This document shows positions 5,775 through 7,047 of a stretch of DNA of 7,047 bases, piece by piece. The DNA comes from Nitrososphaerales archaeon (GTDB lineage: Archaea; Thermoproteota; Nitrososphaeria; Nitrososphaerales; Gagatemarchaeaceae). The first letter of the stretch is position 1; every line of letters begins with the position of its first letter. The notes under the pieces are model-generated. The model was not told where the DNA came from and ran no database searches. It saw only the letters and a list, made by a program, of their open reading frames with translations. The translations under genes were made by a program, and so were the position numbers. The stretch spans positions 1-7,047 of the forward strand of contig JASHVX010000118.1 of assembly GCA_030044375.1 (NCBI GenBank), in the 5' to 3' direction.

Positions 5775-5803
5775 CCTCGCCGACTCCGGACGTAGCGCCA
5801 CTA

Positions 5804-6754
5804 TTAGGGGTTCAAAGGGTGCTTGGCCGCGAGAGGCAGGTCGAGGACGGTCAACACCCCCGGTCTCGCGCCTCCGACCCTCTCCACGGCGTGGACTACG
5901 AGGGCGACCGTGGCCGAGTCGCCGAAGACGCCCTTCTCGAACCTGACCTTGATGTCGGGGTCGCCCTTCACCTCTATGACGTCGAAGTCAGCCGAAGTGG
6001 TGGACATCTCCAGGTCCAGCCGCACCCGGCAGCTCCCGGCGGTGCCTTCGGCGAACTGCCTGACCCCCATGACGTAGCCCTCCCCTCCCAGGATGGGGAA
6101 GACGCCCTGCTTGAGGCCCTCGAGCCTGTACCCGAGGGAGAGCGCTATCAGGTGCGCCGACTCCGCCAGGCCGACATGGCCGAGCAGCCCCTCCGACAGC
6201 TCCTTGTCGAACTTCGCCTTTGCGAGCCCCACGCCTGTCTTCGCTTGGAGCTGCCGCCTCCGCCTGCCAACGTCCACCGACCTGACCACGTGGATGCTCT
6301 GTGGGCTCTTGCTGGCAGAGGCCACCACGGAAGGGACCCAGTCCATGACGAACCCCGGGTTGACGCCGACCCCTACGACCGTGGATCCCTTCGACCTGGC
6401 GAGCGAGTCGAGGGACGCCGAGAACTCTGTGCCCGCGAACTCAGGGAAGGCCATCTCCTCGGAAGTGGTGACCACGTCCACCCCGGCCGCGACGGCCCGC
6501 TCGAAGTCGGCAGCCACGTCGGCGAGCCTTGACCGCGTAGAGAAGACCACGACGTCGGCGTCTGCGAGCGAGACCTCGTCCAGCGACTGAGAGACCCTGA
6601 GGCCCAGAGGCAGGCCGGTCAGCTCCGCGACCGTCCTACCGACCTTGGCCTGGTCGCTGTCCACGACCCCGACCACGGAGTGCGACCTGTCCAGAAGGTA
6701 CCTGAGTATCTCAGTGCCGATCGCCCCCATCCCGCACAGCACGACCCTTGCCAA
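5804..6754 (-). CDS. NAD(P)-dependent dehydrogenase, 2,4-diaminopentanoate dehydrogenase/dihydrodipicolinate reductase-like
   Basis: A 316-residue protein with an N-terminal Rossmann domain (VVLCGMGAIG, 4-13, with the GxGxxG glycines at 8, 10 and 13). An acidic Asp32 at the end of the second strand favours NAD(H). GVGVNPGFVMD (128-138), GHVGLAES (192-199) and a C-terminal ARPGVLTVLDLPLA segment (296-309) match the 2,4-diaminopentanoate dehydrogenase family and its C-terminal domain. The characterised member acts in clostridial ornithine fermentation. Many homologues have unknown substrates, so the reaction here is open, probably an amino- or oxo-acid. The TTG start is the only in-frame start near the Rossmann fold and has a TATA-like box 27 bases upstream, so the transcript is probably leaderless. 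The gene ends in tandem stops (TAA TAG). A winged-helix gene lies upstream on the same strand, 71 bases away. Confidence 0.87.
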   Translation of the reverse strand: MARVVLCGMGAIGTEILRYLLDRSHSVVGVVDSDQAKVGRTVAELTGLPLGLRVSQSLDEVSLADADVVVFSTRSRLADVAADFERAVAAGVDVVTTSEEMAFPEFAGTEFSASLDSLARSKGSTVVGVGVNPGFVMDWVPSVVASASKSPQSIHVVRSVDVGRRRRQLQAKTGVGLAKAKFDKELSEGLLGHVGLAESAHLIALSLGYRLEGLKQGVFPILGGEGYVMGVRQFAEGTAGSCRVRLDLEMSTTSADFDVIEVKGDPDIKVRFEKGVFGDSATVALVVHAVERVGGARPGVLTVLDLPLAAKHPLNP

Positions 6755-6776
6755 CTGCCGCGAGTCCTCGAAGCTT

Positions 6777-6785
6777 GTTAATAAC
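6777..6785 (-). promoter_or_regulatory. Putative TATA box of the dehydrogenase gene
   Basis: The minus strand reads GTTATTAAC, the only AT-rich patch in the 71-base gap. Its centre is about 27 bases before the TTG at 6754, which is the distance expected for transcription starting at or next to the start codon. It suggests the dehydrogenase has its own promoter apart from the upstream winged-helix gene. Confidence 0.55.
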
Positions 6786-6825
6786 GCATGTCGGCCGGCG
6801 CCATCCGGCCGCCCCCCGATACGGG

Positions 6826-7047
6826 CTACTTCGGCATCTTCATGAAATGAAGGCTGAGCATGAGCCCGCGGTCGGTGGCGCGGTAGTATCGCCCCTTCGA
6901 CGAAGCCGACATCGCCTCGACCAGCCCCTCCGCCCTGAGCTCGGCCAGGGCCCTGCTCACGTGGCTGATGTGCTTCCTCTCCACAGAAGCGAGCTCAGTG
7001 GGCGTCATGGGGCCCCGCGAGAGGTCCAGCAAGACCTTGCTCCTGAC
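6826..7047 (-). CDS. Winged helix-turn-helix transcriptional regulator, 5' end cut by window edge
   Basis: The frame is open from the right edge, so the N-terminus is missing; 73 residues are visible. They read as a typical archaeal winged helix. A first helix (VRSKVLLDLSRG) leads to MTPTELASVE as the first HTH helix, then HISHVSRALAELRAEGLVE as the recognition helix and strand, and finally a wing with SSKGRYYRATDRG. The pattern is close to archaeal MarR/ArsR-like proteins with PTELA and SHVSRAL. It ends shortly after, so the protein is probably small unless much lies beyond the edge. A TTG at 7032 could be a start but would cut the first helix, so a start further upstream is likelier. Its target and ligand are unknown; the dehydrogenase downstream on the same strand is a candidate. 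Confidence 0.85.
   Translation of the reverse strand, partial: VRSKVLLDLSRGPMTPTELASVERKHISHVSRALAELRAEGLVEAMSASSKGRYYRATDRGLMLSLHFMKMPK

Larger units (their letters stand above)
5535..5803. other. Intergenic region with no gene, two small inverted repeats
   Basis: These 269 bases lie between the dehydrogenase stop and the membrane-protein start. I find no credible coding frame: the frames open here look like shadows and show no domain. I also find no tRNA fold. It contains the inverted repeats at 5736-5750 and 5761-5774 and a weak promoter near 5558. It may hold the 3' end of the dehydrogenase transcript and the upstream region of the membrane-protein gene. Confidence 0.6.

Noticed and set aside
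5680..5830. Possible tRNA (TTGGG in a stem-like context near 5703 and GGTTCAAA near 5810)
   Set aside because: No cloverleaf could be formed: there is no matching acceptor stem, and the bases around GGTTCAAA do not pair as a T-arm. GGTTCAAA is the end of the dehydrogenase gene.

Overview
The window reads as a GC-rich archaeal chromosome segment. Four things point to Archaea. Short AT-rich TATA-like boxes sit about 27-38 bases before several starts, leaving leaders of roughly 0-10 bases. Starts are often TTG or GTG with no Shine-Dalgarno sequence. A DUF99 (UPF0215) gene is present, and the winged-helix protein resembles archaeal families. A copper protein beside a cytochrome b/Rieske pair is reminiscent of Nitrososphaeria (Thaumarchaeota and relatives), but I cannot place the organism below domain level with confidence.

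Left part (1-2553), respiratory chain. On the minus strand a Rieske iron-sulfur protein is followed with no gap (stop TAG directly abutting ATG) by a cytochrome b that runs off the left edge. Divergently on the plus strand lies a membrane-anchored type-1 blue copper protein (cupredoxin). Together they look like a quinol-oxidising bc/b6f-type complex and a candidate electron acceptor, expressed from a compact divergent promoter of about 110 bases. The cytochrome b is b6-like: 14 residues separate the helix-D haem histidines and b6-type sequence surrounds them. It nevertheless continues into a PEWY (subunit IV) region in one chain, lacks the b6 Cys35 equivalent, and has LFNQ in place of the usual PW(D/G)Q.

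Middle part (2595-5534). A FAD-linked oxidase of the GlcD/D-lactate/2-hydroxyacid dehydrogenase type follows the cupredoxin by 41 bases. Its 3' end overlaps convergently with a DUF99 gene on the other strand. DUF99 and a PPC/DUF296-domain gene diverge from what looks like one shared TATA element (4623-4631). The PPC gene converges, 7 bases apart, with a small two-helix membrane protein that has four cysteines between its helices.

Right part (5535-7047). A gap of 269 bases holds two small inverted repeats and no gene I can support. Next come a minus-strand NAD(P)-dependent dehydrogenase resembling 2,4-diaminopentanoate dehydrogenase/dihydrodipicolinate reductase-like proteins and, upstream of it, the 3' part of a winged-helix regulator cut by the right edge.

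I see no mobile element, CRISPR array, rRNA or tRNA, and no clear new multi-gene system. The points most worth a second look are the unusual cytochrome b, the Rieske protein's long Pro/Ala-rich N-terminus, the shared-TATA divergent promoter, and the run of TTG starts.
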